Assembly: GCA_032768795.1 (NCBI GenBank)
Contig: CP136490.1
Location: 6,820,001 to 6,884,000 of the forward strand
DNA: 64,000 bases
Direction: 5' to 3'
From: Tremella fuciformis
Taxonomy: Eukaryota > Basidiomycota > Tremellomycetes > Tremellales > Tremellaceae
A program made the translations under genes and the position numbers. A model generated the notes under the pieces. That model saw nothing but the letters and a program-made list of their open reading frames with translations, searched no databases and was not told the origin of the DNA. The number at the start of each line of letters is the position of its first letter. Position 1 is the first letter of the stretch. Positions 45,127-54,387 of the stretch are shown here, in pieces.

Positions 45127-47122
45127 TCACATGTGAAGCGCCAGGCCGGGGGTGGGCGACTCGCCCCTGTCCCCAATGACGCCTACGACGACGGATATGT
45201 CGTCCCGCTTGCCGCCGACAAAGTCTATGCCTTCCTCCGTGGCTCTATGCATGAACGGCGTGCTGGCGGTCGTCTGCTCGCTGATTCCCCTTGCGCGCTT
45301 CGCCAGTGCCTCTGAGAACTTCTGGGGCGTGAATGGCGGAAGCTCAGCTGGGCTTGTGGGTCGACTGTGGGGCGGTGTGGGTAACTGCGAGGGCGCAGCG
45401 TGGGACGGAGGAGCAAATTCGGCGAGCACATCAAGGATCTCGTCGTCAAACAGGTTGTCCGTAAGACCGTCGCTGGCAAGGATGACGACGTCGCCGCGGT
45501 CCACACCGACATCGTATCGTTTTGCGTCTTTCATCGGCTCGTCTCGGCTGTGCGTGCCGACTTGGAGTGGGAAGTTGAAGGCATGTTGCATCTCCGTTGT
45601 CCGGAACACGATCTCGCCATTGCGGATCAAGAGCAGGGCACAGTCGCCCAAGTTGGCAATGAGCAGTGTGGAGTGATGCAAGAGCGCCAGGAGGCAGGTG
45701 GAGGACCCGTGGATTCCCTACGGATTTTAGCTGGAGTCGTAGATCGTCCAAAGGGACGCTTACTTCTTTTACTGCACAGGCTAGGCATTTTTCGAAGCCC
45801 CGCTGCATGATCTCCACCGGGTCCAACGGCCGCCGCTTCTTCCCGCCGCTCAGACCTGTTGACGTGTCTGGTTGTTCTCCATCGACACCTCCTACGCCTC
45901 TGGCCCATGCGTGTGGCCCGTCATCCAACTCTGTCGCGGTGAAATTGGTCGACTCAGAGGAGCTTGAGACATATTCGTCCTTCCCAGCCCACCACGAGTC
46001 TACCTCTCCCTCGCAGAAATGGGTCAATAACTGAGCCCATCGACTCGCATCCGCTCCTCGTCCGCGCGACTTTGCCCATGACCCCACACCATCCGCAATG
46101 CACATGCCATCCATTCTGGCAAAGTAGGCATCCTCGCCAATCCCTTTGGACCTCAAAGTGACCGGAGATGTGACCTCTGGCAGGACGAACGATCTGGCGC
46201 GTGCCGGTAGGGGGGGAGGCGGCGATCTCGCCGACGCTAAAGGTGGTGGCAAAGGTTGTCGTTCTTTAGGTACACCGAAAGAGCCAAGATGGAATATCAG
46301 TGACGAGGAGTAGAGTCCGAGAGATGCCGCGTCGGCGTCGCTCGGCGGATCTGCCAGATGGGCTTCATCGAATTGGACGTTATGGAGTGTTGGATGAGCT
46401 GCGAGGGAGAATGTCGGTGAGTCAGATGACGTTGTCGGGACTGGTGTGACGCTGAGGACGGTGTGCGACTCTGCTGGACGTGATTTAGCTGGCTGCGGGG
46501 GCTGTGTGTCGGGGCCGGGGGATGATGACGGAGGTGGTGGCGGAGGAGCAGAGAAGAAATTATCATGAGACTGCTTTGGCCGGAAGGCGAGTCCCTCGAA
46601 CGTCAATAACGACGGTGGCAACGGCGGCCCGTTGAGACCCCAAGGCGCCCCGAGCGACCCATATGCGACATAAGCCGTCTCTACTGCTGCTCGGTTGGGA
46701 TGCGAGGGCGTCGTGTAGTGGCGGATGGCACGCTTGGTCGCCGCTGCTGGCCGCGTCGCCTTTCCTTTCGCCCTGGGAGCCTGATATGGCAACACGACCG
46801 AGTTGAGCGATAGACGAGACAGGTCTATGGGCGGAGCGTAAACGTCCACTGGCGGGAGAAGCGAGAGATATGCGCTCGACGGGCCCGGTGGGGAGAATGA
46901 TGCTCGCCGGTGATGCGATGATGATGACGAGGTCCGGGCGGTGTCGGGTAGGGGGAAGACCGGGGGTTGAGAGAGTGATGAAGAGTGGGCGTGTACATGA
47001 TGTTCGCGATGTTGATACTGCGATACGATGGCGGGGATGGATGCGCTTGCCGAGGACGATGGTTGATGATGCGCGAGCGTTCGGACGATGCCCTTGCCAA
47101 GACCCGGTTTGGGTTTAGACAT
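45127..47122 (-). CDS. PP2C-type protein phosphatase, Ptc7/Azr1-like
   Basis: A metal-dependent Ser/Thr phosphatase; Ptc7 acts in mitochondria. The ATG at 47122 opens a long Ser/Pro/His-rich N-terminal region of over 300 residues. The catalytic domain starts at SKGIGEDAYFARMDGMCIAD with GVGSWAKSRGRGADASRWAQ, carrying the first metal-binding aspartates. An intron after AVKE leads to GIHGSSTCLLALLHHS. Then come LIANLGDCALLLIRNGEIVF, TTEMQHAFNFPLQV, VVILASDGLTDNLFDDEILD and, near the end, GKRDDISVVVGV, with the remaining metal ligands. A Pro/Ser insert lies between the last two motifs. The gap between first and second halves is filled by one intron. The long N-terminus is unlike a simple transit peptide. 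Confidence 0.85.
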
Positions 47123-48346
47123 GTTGTCGACCGCCTGGGTCGGGAAGCATCACACCCTTACAGACCCAACGCGACTATGTATGTCTTGTCGGTGAGTGAC
47201 GCGGGCAGCGTGAAGGCTCTCAGGCCTTCATTGTCATCGAAGAGAAGGTGAAGTAAACTGATTCGAAGTCGAGTGGGTGAGAAGCGGGGAAAGAGTTGAA
47301 AGAGAGAGGGGGAAAAGAAGTACGACGTTTGGTCCTTGTCAGCGTAGCTCTTACGGGGCGAATTTCTGCGGGTGTCCCTGGAACGAAAACGGTAAATGGG
47401 GGAATTAAATAAGAAAATTCCGGCCATTCTGATTTCATCAGCACAATCCTAATATGCATTGTGTCCTTGCCAAATTGCCTTTCATCAGAGAATAAAGATC
47501 TATGCATGAGGCTGATGCATGGAATGATCTCTGTAGCAGAACCAATCGCCTACATAGCTACTGCCATACCCTGCCCTATCATTGCACCAAAATGGTTACA
47601 ATAGCGCAAGTCTGACAAGACTGCAATAGGCTTGCCAGGTGGCAGCTGTGACATAGCCCCTGTGACCAGCTTGGCATGCCTATGATCATCTGATCAGCCT
47701 AGCATGCCCAACAAGCACTTGCGCATCTCTTGATGAAGTGCTTTAGCTTGCAACTAATCAATGTTCTACAGTACATCCGGCTTTGCCGGATGCTTGACCC
47801 GTAAGGGCTGCGATGGCTGCGCCGCTAGGCGCAAGGGGGGGTCTTGGGGGGGTGTCCCACCCCCCCATGTCTAACGGAACCAAAGAACAAGGAATTGCAT
47901 TAGGTTTTCCAAATTGCCTGAGAACCAATAACTTGAATACCTGATTAGAAATTCAGAGCTAAAAAAGAATTGAAATAACGAGCTACGCCCTATCGCGCAC
48001 TTTCCTGCACGATCTACCTAGTCTCATTCGGTCATTGTTACGACCCGGAGCTTTACTAACCTTGTTCTTTTGCTTAGTGTCATCCGACTGGCCAATAGGC
48101 ATCCTCCGGGATGCCCCGAGTGCATTCTTTGACCTGCTGTCATCGTCGACGGGTCAGTTATAGCATCCAGAAATAAGACAAAGGCTTCGACGACGTAGCT
48201 GCTTGACCGGACAGCCGGCCAAGGATCTGCCTTTGACGAGCACGCCGGGAACAACCAGACAATGAGTGAGACGGCAGACACATTTTATGCACCAGAGAAA
48301 AGTAAGGCATACGAAGGGGGCGGATGCGAGCCGGCGTAGATCATAG
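47123..48346. other. Gene-poor, AT-richer stretch between core genes and the accessory region
   Basis: About 1.2 kb with no supported coding sequence. Its base composition is visibly more AT-rich than the neighbours, apart from a compact GC-rich hairpin block at 47774-47867. The near end contains the PTC7-like promoter. The feature marks the border of the accessory region. Confidence 0.5.
47774..47867. repeat. GC-rich block of three consecutive hairpins
   Basis: Three perfect inverted repeats follow one another. At 47774-47792, 8-bp arms CATCCGGC/GCCGGATG flank a 3-base loop. At 47818-47833, TGCGCC/GGCGCA flank a 4-base loop. At 47845-47867, TGGGGGGG/CCCCCCCA flank a 7-base loop. The surrounding DNA is AT-rich. 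Such clusters occur at the ends of some mobile elements and in GC clusters of fungal mitochondrial DNA, but I cannot assign it. Confidence 0.6.
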
Positions 48347-48872
48347 CTAAGCAGTCGACTGGCCGCCAGCCTGGCTTGAGTCGACTGGGGCCTCTTGGTG
48401 GGCGGTCGCAGTTCCGCCCTGGTAATCCTTGACGCCGTGACCGTCGTCATAGATATTCCCATTTGACATGTTCTCCCCATCCTTCCCAGGTGCCCCGCTC
48501 GCAACCGGAGGCTCGCTGCTCGGTTGACCGTCTTTTGGACCATCCCACGTCGATTGGAGGTCCTTGGTCTGTATTGATGGCACCAATAGCGTGCTGCAGG
48601 TCAGCCAGAGCACGAGGGTGGCGACCAGAGGGAGAATTGAGCACTCACAGCCCTATAGCCTGATCAGTGCTGTTCTGTGAGGGTTGACCATGCCGCCCCG
48701 ATTGGCTCAGTGGACGCCTCAGATGATCAACTCGCGAATGACTTCTAGGGTGATCCGTATCTGCTGTGGCTGTTTCACGACCGAAGCGGTGGGGAGATCG
48801 CGAGTGCGAGCGGGAGGGCGGACGGGAACCCAGCATATGCGACCCTGCCTCGTCACCAGAGGAGTCAGACAT
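48347..48872 (-). CDS. Small Ser/Asp-rich protein, paralog C of a three-gene family
   Basis: I do not recognise this family outside the window. Two exons are joined by a 59-nt intron (GTGAGT...CCTGCAG) between DQAIGL and TLLVPSIQTKD, giving about 155 residues. The N-terminus is MSDSSGDEAGSHMLGSRPPS with an Arg/Ser/His-rich stretch. The C-terminal part, NGNIYDDGHG then SSQAGGQSTA, aligns loosely with the two upstream paralogs (FDDMGRTGS and YDDMGHNGS; both end in a similar Gln/Ala/Ser string). No signal peptide or membrane helix is seen. It is the most diverged copy. Confidence 0.5.
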
Positions 48873-49475
48873 ATCGTATGATGAAGTTAATGTTTCTGAG
48901 TGGGTAGCATGCAGTGGTGAGAGTCCAATCGACGACAGAACTGGGCGACCTGTTGGGCAGCGCTACACAACCTATATATCGTTGCCGCAGGCCATATGGG
49001 GCCAAGGCGTTTACTACGTGAAACTTCGACCCTAAAGGAGATAATCGCGATCGCCTTGCCCGGTCCCTTGAACGGTGGTATGACGAAACGCTCAGTAAAG
49101 TCTTCTGCCAAATTCGCTTGCAACTTTCTCTTTGCAAGAAGGGAGGTTCAAAGAGCCATTCGCTGCGACGTGTAACAGGAGGAACAAAAAGAAATGTATC
49201 CAAAGAGGCAGTTTTCCTGGACATCGCAGCTGTGGATAGGCCTTCGATCACACCCGTGTAAGACGGAAGTTCGCATGACACTCCACACCACAATGTGTCA
49301 TTGCGGAGCTCCCGGGAACAACGTTCGGTCAGACTTTGTCTGCTCCACCGCCTCGATAGAGGGAAGGGTTGGAAAGACACCGCAGGTATCAAGGCATGTG
49401 TGTGATGCGATGGCGAGCTTTACTAGATCCATCGAACATGCGGGTAGATACTCTGCGCATATTGGCGTAGCCTTA
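48873..49475. promoter_or_regulatory. Spacer upstream of paralog C
   Basis: About 600 bases. It contains a segment near 49322-49360 that resembles a segment upstream of paralog A (about 50445-50480): both read GGTCAGAC followed by a T/G-rich stretch and CCGCCTC. This suggests that upstream DNA was duplicated with the genes. The long plus-strand open frame here runs antisense to paralog A and is not supported. Confidence 0.4.
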
Positions 49476-50059
49476 TCAAGAAGCCGTCTGCTCAACGATA
49501 TCCTGCTGCGCCCCTGCCTCTGTATCCCCGATGTCTACCTCTTGGGTCGCCTCGCGGGCAGAACCAGTACGCCCCATATCGTCAAAAGGAGCCTCTTGCA
49601 CGTCTTCTCTCCAAAATTCCCGATAACGCTCCAACCAGTCCTGCTGCGCAACGCTTGGGTGGGGATCTTCGACCTCCCAAGGATCACTCACCACCATCAC
49701 GAAGCTTCCTGCAATTGCAGCACTGCATACTGTGGAGCGTTGGCGACGAGTGACAGTCTCCTCGCTGCAGGTCAATGCCGTGGCAACACTGCCGAGTCCA
49801 CTTACTCTTCGAGCACCGAATCCCTCCTAGCGCTTTTGGCCCCATGTCGTGCACGATGGCGGGCTCGCTGTGAGGATCCTGCCACCCGAGTTGTCTGGAC
49901 CGTTGTTCGAGACCTGAGCTCAGTGTTGCGTCTTCGCGCTCTGGTCGGTTGGCCCCCCGTGGCCTCGGAGTCAATGCAGGGGCCCATGATAGTCGTAGAA
50001 GCTCTGGTCCGAGGAGTCTGACAGTGCTCTTCTTGATAGTCATCTGTCCAGTGCGACAT
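49476..50059 (-). CDS. Small Asp/Arg-rich protein, paralog A of a three-gene family
   Basis: About 180 residues in two or more exons. It starts MSHWTDDYQEEHCQTPRTR (ATG 50059). Exon 1 runs through GQPTRARRRNTEL and QTTRVAGSSQR to SVLE. A 41-nt intron (GTAAGT...CTGCAG) leads to DEETVTRRQR. The C-terminal part is DPWEVEDPHPSVAQQDW, then APFDDMGRTGSAREATQE, ending IVEQTAS. Every one of these blocks has a counterpart in paralog B at the same place, including the intron. No known domain, signal peptide or membrane helix. Possibly nuclear or cytosolic regulatory protein; function unknown. Confidence 0.6.
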
Positions 50060-50589
50060 GCTGTTAGTGTTAACGAAGGGTGGATGAGTGGCAAAGTGAG
50101 GACAAGAAGCACTTATTCGGTGTCCTCCCAACCCCACCCCCCTTTGCCTTTCCCCCCCCCCCCCCCCCCCCTCCCGGGCTCCCACGAGCAAGCGTGTCCC
50201 AGGCAATATCACGCCTCTGACGGTGGATCAAGGCCTTCTCCTCGACGGATTTCAAAGGAATGCCCATTTCTGGACGCTGCAGAAGCATGACCCTTTCCCA
50301 CAGTATGACGGCATCGCGCACGGACCTACCTTCCCTGGTCTCCGCTCACCGCATTTTCCTACATACACAAGCCCGAAACGAAGCGTAGATGAGATCTGTT
50401 GATGACAATGGCACAGACATGACCCTATCCCTTGAAAGACCACACGGTCAGACATTGTTTGTTCCGCCTCCCCAAAGACGGATAAGTCGACAACAGACCA
50501 AACCCGTGCTCGGGCCTCACGGAGTAAGATAACGACGACCGCCTTCATCACCAGTGCGGATCTACTCTGCCCATGTCGGCCAAGCTTTA
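50060..50589. promoter_or_regulatory. Upstream region of paralog A with duplicated element and poly-C tract
   Basis: Holds a 25-bp segment (50301-50325) repeated exactly at 51341-51365 upstream of paralog B, and a run of 20 consecutive C at 50152-50171. Also carries the GGTCAGAC...CCGCCTC block shared with the region upstream of paralog C. No gene seen. Confidence 0.5.
50152..50171 (+). repeat. Poly-C homopolymer (20 C)
   Basis: A pure tract of 20 C, within a C-rich stretch from about 50127, about 95 bases upstream of paralog A's ATG on the transcribed side (poly-G in gene sense). Confidence 0.9.
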
Positions 50590-51163
50590 CTAAGAGGCTT
50601 GATTAGTCATGTCCTGCGCGCCCGCTTGCTCTGACTGCCCAAGATCGCCGTCCTGTGTCGCCACGCGAGAGGAGCCATTATGACCCATGTCATCATAGAA
50701 TATATCTTGATCGTCATCTCTGCACTCCTCCCAATAGCGAAACGTCCAATTTGGTCTCGCTACACTTGGGCGATCACCTTCCGTTTCCCAAGGATCCTCA
50801 CTTGACCCGCGCATGCCAGAGTTGGCAATACTCGATAACTTGGTCTTCGGGCGACGAGTGATAGGCGCCTCGCTGGTGGTCAGTGCTGAGGCAGCACTGC
50901 AGATGACTACTTACTCATCCCCTACGGGATCTTCCTGCTCATTCCTCAACCCACTTTGAGCCGATAAGTCAGGGCGCTGTGACGAGGGGATCACCCGGGT
51001 GACGGGGGTGTTTCCCGCAAACGTGAATCGAGTATTGCGGTTCCGCGTTCGGGTCGATCGGCCATCTTCAACACCGGGGCTCGCCTGGGGAACCGTAAAC
51101 GTAAGGGTCGGTGAGAGTGACCCGAGAACGGTCCTCTTCTTCATCGTCTGCGAAGTGCGGCAT
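50590..51163 (-). CDS. Small Asp/Arg-rich protein, paralog B of a three-gene family
   Basis: Three exons give about 165 residues. The start is MPHFADDEEEDRSR (ATG 51163), matching MSHWTDDYQEEH of paralog A. A 37-nt intron (GTCACT...CCCCAG) leads to ASPGVEDGRSTRTRNRNTRF, which matches GQPTRARRRNTEL in A. The next intron (GTAAGT...CCACCAG) leads to DEAPITRRPKTKL. The C-terminal part reads DPWETEGDRPSVARPNW, then IFYDDMGHNGSSRVATQD, ending MTNQAS. The close collinearity with paralog A across three blocks and one intron shows tandem duplication. Function unknown. Confidence 0.6.
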
Positions 51164-51615
51164 GTTGACAGTGCCAGAGTGTACAGTGCGGTAGAAGGGT
51201 TGCGATGGATGACAAGAATACTTGCGCGCTTCGCCTTTGCCTCTTTTGCGCCGCCTTATACAGCAGGCCATCTAAGGTGATCAGAGGTGTCTCCTCTCTT
51301 ATGGCTTCCAAAGGATCGCCGCACATTCAGGGGGTTCTTCCAGTATGACGGCATCGCGCACGGACTAGTCCCCTGATGCTGGCTGCTGCTCTGCGGGTCT
51401 GTTCTCGAATGCAAGACGCGAAGAGGAGGTCGACGAGACACTCATGACAGATCAGGACAAAGGAGAGGGTCCTGAAGTAATGTGAGGCGTGTGTCAGCCT
51501 GTGGGGCGAAATTTCGTCTCCGCTGCCGTGGCGAAGGCGGCGGGCGGCTTCGCCAGCTCATTTGCCACTCACTTCCCTGTCTCATACTGGTCGCAGCACT
51601 TTCTGACTGGTGAAA
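51164..51615. promoter_or_regulatory. Divergent region between paralog B and a secreted-protein gene
   Basis: Contains the second copy of the 25-bp duplicated segment (51341-51365), here 178 bases upstream of paralog B's ATG. No gene seen. Confidence 0.45.
51341..51365. repeat. 25-bp exact repeat upstream of paralogs A and B (copy 2)
   Basis: Identical over 25 bases to 50301-50325. The copies lie 178 and 242 bases upstream of their respective start codons and so move with the duplicated genes. The core includes GGCATCGCGCACGGAC. Confidence 0.9.
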
Positions 51616-52400
51616 TGCGCTCATCCGTAGGTAAGTGAGGAAGGGCCACAAGCTGCAGCTGACGCATAGCGGCTTCCCTGGGTGGAGCATTCAGCGCCCT
51701 TCTTGCAGCCTCACAGATAGGCAACACGAGGGCGGCGCCCTTAGGCGCGACAAATGAGACAGCAGCTCCAGGACAAACTTCAGGTACCGACATCCTTGGC
51801 CCCGTTAGCAAGCTTATCTACGTGAGACACTGGTCCGTGCCCGCGACCACGGACACAGAGACCGTGGTGGAGACTGATGTGGCGACTTCTCGCACCACTG
51901 TTGTGGAAGTTATACCTGTCACACTGACGCCCTCTGGGACCACCATCACCAGTACTACCCATATCACGCTCGTGTCTGACGTAACCCTGACAGAGACCAG
52001 CTACTCGCCTGTCATTGTGGGGGAAGGAACACCTACCGATCAGCCCTCGGTCATCATCTCTCAGACGCAGAACGGACAGCCATGGGAAACCGACACCGGC
52101 GGCGTTTACTGTCCATCCAAAACCGAGAGAACTACGAGTCTTTATCCCGGGGTATGGACGGATTACCTTCCTTCATACAACCCCAGATCGGCCTACTGGA
52201 CGGGCTCGGCCGAGCTTGTGACTAATGTGTATTCGACAACGGTCGGGTGTACGGCCACGCTGAATGCGGTCATCACTCCAGTCGTCACGGCAGTCATGAA
52301 AGGACCTACTGGTGGCGCGGGCACGAATGCGGGGTGCAAAGATGCGAAGTACTTGGCGGGTATCGCTGCGGTTGGTGTAGGTGGAGCGCTAGCCTTCTAA
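51616..52400 (+). CDS. Secreted Thr/Ser-rich protein with probable GPI anchor
   Basis: The ATG at 51616 starts MRSSV; a 39-nt intron (51632-51670, GTAAGT...GCATAG, phase 1) joins it to AASLGGAFSALLAASQ, giving a clear signal peptide followed by NTRAAPLG. The mature part is Thr/Ser/Val-rich (TTDTETVVETDVATSRTTVV; TSTTHITLVSDVTLTETSYS), as in O-glycosylated wall proteins, with four cysteines (VYCP, VGCT, NAGC and one further if the reading is complete). The C-terminus NAGCKDAKYLAGIAAVGVGG then ALAF fits a GPI attachment signal: small residues, spacer, hydrophobic end. No family recognised; probably a cell-wall or surface protein. Another intron near 51785 is possible. Confidence 0.65.
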
Positions 52401-52969
52401 GTAGTCCGACAACGTCACGTAGTGTATGCTCTATCGCATCTATCTGGGGGCCATGGCCAGCTTAACGAGAGTACAATGGGCACCTCGGCGATGCTTGGCT
52501 TCGACCGAGTTCGGGAATGATCGCATCGCCTCTGTCATAGATCACTCGGAAGGCAGGTTTGTAAGAAGCATGGAGTGTTTTGCCAGGTCTGTTCACCGAG
52601 GCTCCACTCTTCTCACCATGGCATCAAAAGGAGAGTCCAATGGCAGACTCTTCTGGGGGACGGAAATGGCAATGGCAGGAAGAAGGCTGGAATCAGAAGG
52701 CGGGCTCTACTCCCTATTTAAGCTACATATGATGGAGCAGTGTGTTCTGCATGCATATCCCTCCCTTCCCATCCACATAGCAAGACTCCAATTGCACCTG
52801 CTGCGAATACAGTCTCGCTTACTCGTCGCATCAAGATGGACTCCTCACGCGGTGCAGCTCCTTCCGACCACACCTTTCGCAGTAAGGCGAAGAATGTCTT
52901 GCGAGCGGTGTCGATCAGTTTCAGCTCCAATATCGCTTTGGTGCGAGATCGGAGCGACCCTCATTGACC
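52401..52969. other. Spacer
   Basis: About 570 bases. An open frame from an ATG near 52834 (MDSSRGAAPSDHTF) with a GTAAGG donor might be a 5' exon of the next gene, but I could not join it in phase. Otherwise nothing seen. Confidence 0.3.
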
Positions 52970-53311
52970 ATGACGGAGCTTGACGATCTCGGACGTACAG
53001 AACTGTCTTTGATATTTCCCCCACCCCCGGACGAAATGGGCTACACCATAAAACTGACCGTAGCCGATAAGCAGTCAAACGCGTCGGCGGAGGAGCTTTT
53101 AAAAATGATATGGAAAAAAACAAAGGCCTCCGATATCGTGCATGTACATTCATTCCAACGGACTGGGGGCGAGGAGCTCACTGGAGACAAGGCTTCGAAG
53201 GAAGCTTACCATGTGGCTCGGCAGTACTGCCAAGTTATGAAGGATTTTTTCCCACCCGACCAGACAGTGGAGAATGAACGTTCTGCCACACCCATGTTTG
53301 ATAGCACGTAG
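52970..53311 (+). CDS. Small hypothetical protein
   Basis: An open frame of about 113 residues starting MTELDDLGRTELSLIFPPPP. It continues YTIKLTVADKQSNASAEELL and KMIWKKTKASDIVHVHSFQR, and ends ATPMFDST. Composition is that of a normal soluble protein: mixed charged and hydrophobic residues, no low-complexity bias. The frame itself opens at a TTG, so the first ATG (52970) is given; an upstream exon is possible. No known domain, signal or helix. It resembles none of its neighbours. Confidence 0.4.
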   Translation: MTELDDLGRTELSLIFPPPPDEMGYTIKLTVADKQSNASAEELLKMIWKKTKASDIVHVHSFQRTGGEELTGDKASKEAYHVARQYCQVMKDFFPPDQTVENERSATPMFDST

Positions 53312-53482
53312 TCATGATGTACATGCACGCCCACAGCTTCCCGTATCATGCGTATCGTCTTTCATGTGCCGATGGTTTTTATCACGGCAGTCCAATGTTC
53401 TAGCCGCCCCGAAGAGACGAGAATTCCAAAAAGTAGTCGACGCTTGAAGCGGCCGAGGCGTTTAGGCCGAGCGACAACAGAT

Positions 53483-54101
53483 ATGCAGATTTGCAAAGCA
53501 GAGCTCGGCATCTTTTGTTGCAGTTTGGCTCTTTGCATCGCCGCCCATTCAGTATCGACTCGACGTCGGTGGCCATGGCAGAGCGCAGAGGTTTATGACG
53601 CAACCTGTCTATCTCATCTCCCGCTTCTTGCGAAACTCGCAACATCACACAATCCGCTATTTGGGCCTCAACAGCACTTTTTCGTGCAGCAGTTCTCTTT
53701 CTCGCACACTCGCGCCCCGAGGCGACAGTTCATACACAACCGTTATGAATTCTACAGCCGGCGGAGAGAGCAACGTCAGCGGGACTATCTCCCGGGGACG
53801 CGGGACCGTTTCGCTGGGAAACATCGCCGCGACCTGGACCTGGTACGCGACTCCCTTTTGGACACTGTTCCGTCCTGCTCCTCGTCCTTCGACGGCAGGT
53901 CCATGACTGTCGGAAGCACAGCGTCCGGAGTGCCGCTCGCAGCCTCCAGCAGCTCCCACGGCAATTCAGTATCAAGCTCACCCGCAGCCCGTCTCGTCAC
54001 TCAGCAGGCTGGACGGGATTCGAGAGTCGTCCAAGGAGGACCTGACGGGAGGGGCTGGAGGGGCAGATTCTGCCAGCGGACAACAGGGTCCTTCAACCTG
54101 A
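53483..54101 (+). CDS. Candidate secreted Ser/Gly-rich protein, structure unresolved
   Basis: An ATG at 53483 starts MQICKAELGIFCCSLALCIA, a good signal-peptide shape. Downstream a different frame encodes YTTVMNSTAGGESNVSGTIS then NIAATWTWYATPFWTLF, and a third frame ends SSLSRLDGIRESSKEDLTGG...GQQGPST with a stop at 54099-54101. The pieces resemble in style the Thr/Ser-rich secreted genes nearby, but I could not place the introns. A single open frame also spans 53348-54256, so this may not be spliced as drawn. Confidence 0.25.
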
Positions 54102-54387
54102 GAGGCTCTATCCCGCTTGTACTGTACATAGTGCAAGCAGCCAGCATATACCGTCCGATCCTTTGTATACATCCTGTTTCGACACCTTTTTTGACCCCTT
54201 GCTTGGCCAACGGAAACCTTGACTGCCACATTGCCTCGAGCACAGGCCGCCAGTAGCGTTTCATGCACCCCTTTGACCGCCAAATCGATAACTCGGTCTT
54301 AACTTTCTCCTTTTGCGTATTGTGGACAAGCAGCCCAGGGAAGTAGCTAAGGATAACAAGCGGTTCAGAGGGAGGAGAGGTGGAACA

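Noticed and set aside
48873..49475. A third copy of the exact 25-bp upstream repeat before paralog C
   Set aside because: Read through by eye; only the other, weaker shared block is present here.
49194..50021. 275-residue open frame on the plus strand
   Set aside because: Antisense to paralog A, whose collinearity with paralog B supports the minus strand. No domain or signal peptide.
53348..54256. 302-residue uninterrupted plus-strand frame
   Set aside because: Not accepted as one exon because composition changes abruptly and better-looking segments lie in other frames. An internal signal-like start at 53483 was kept only as a low-confidence gene.
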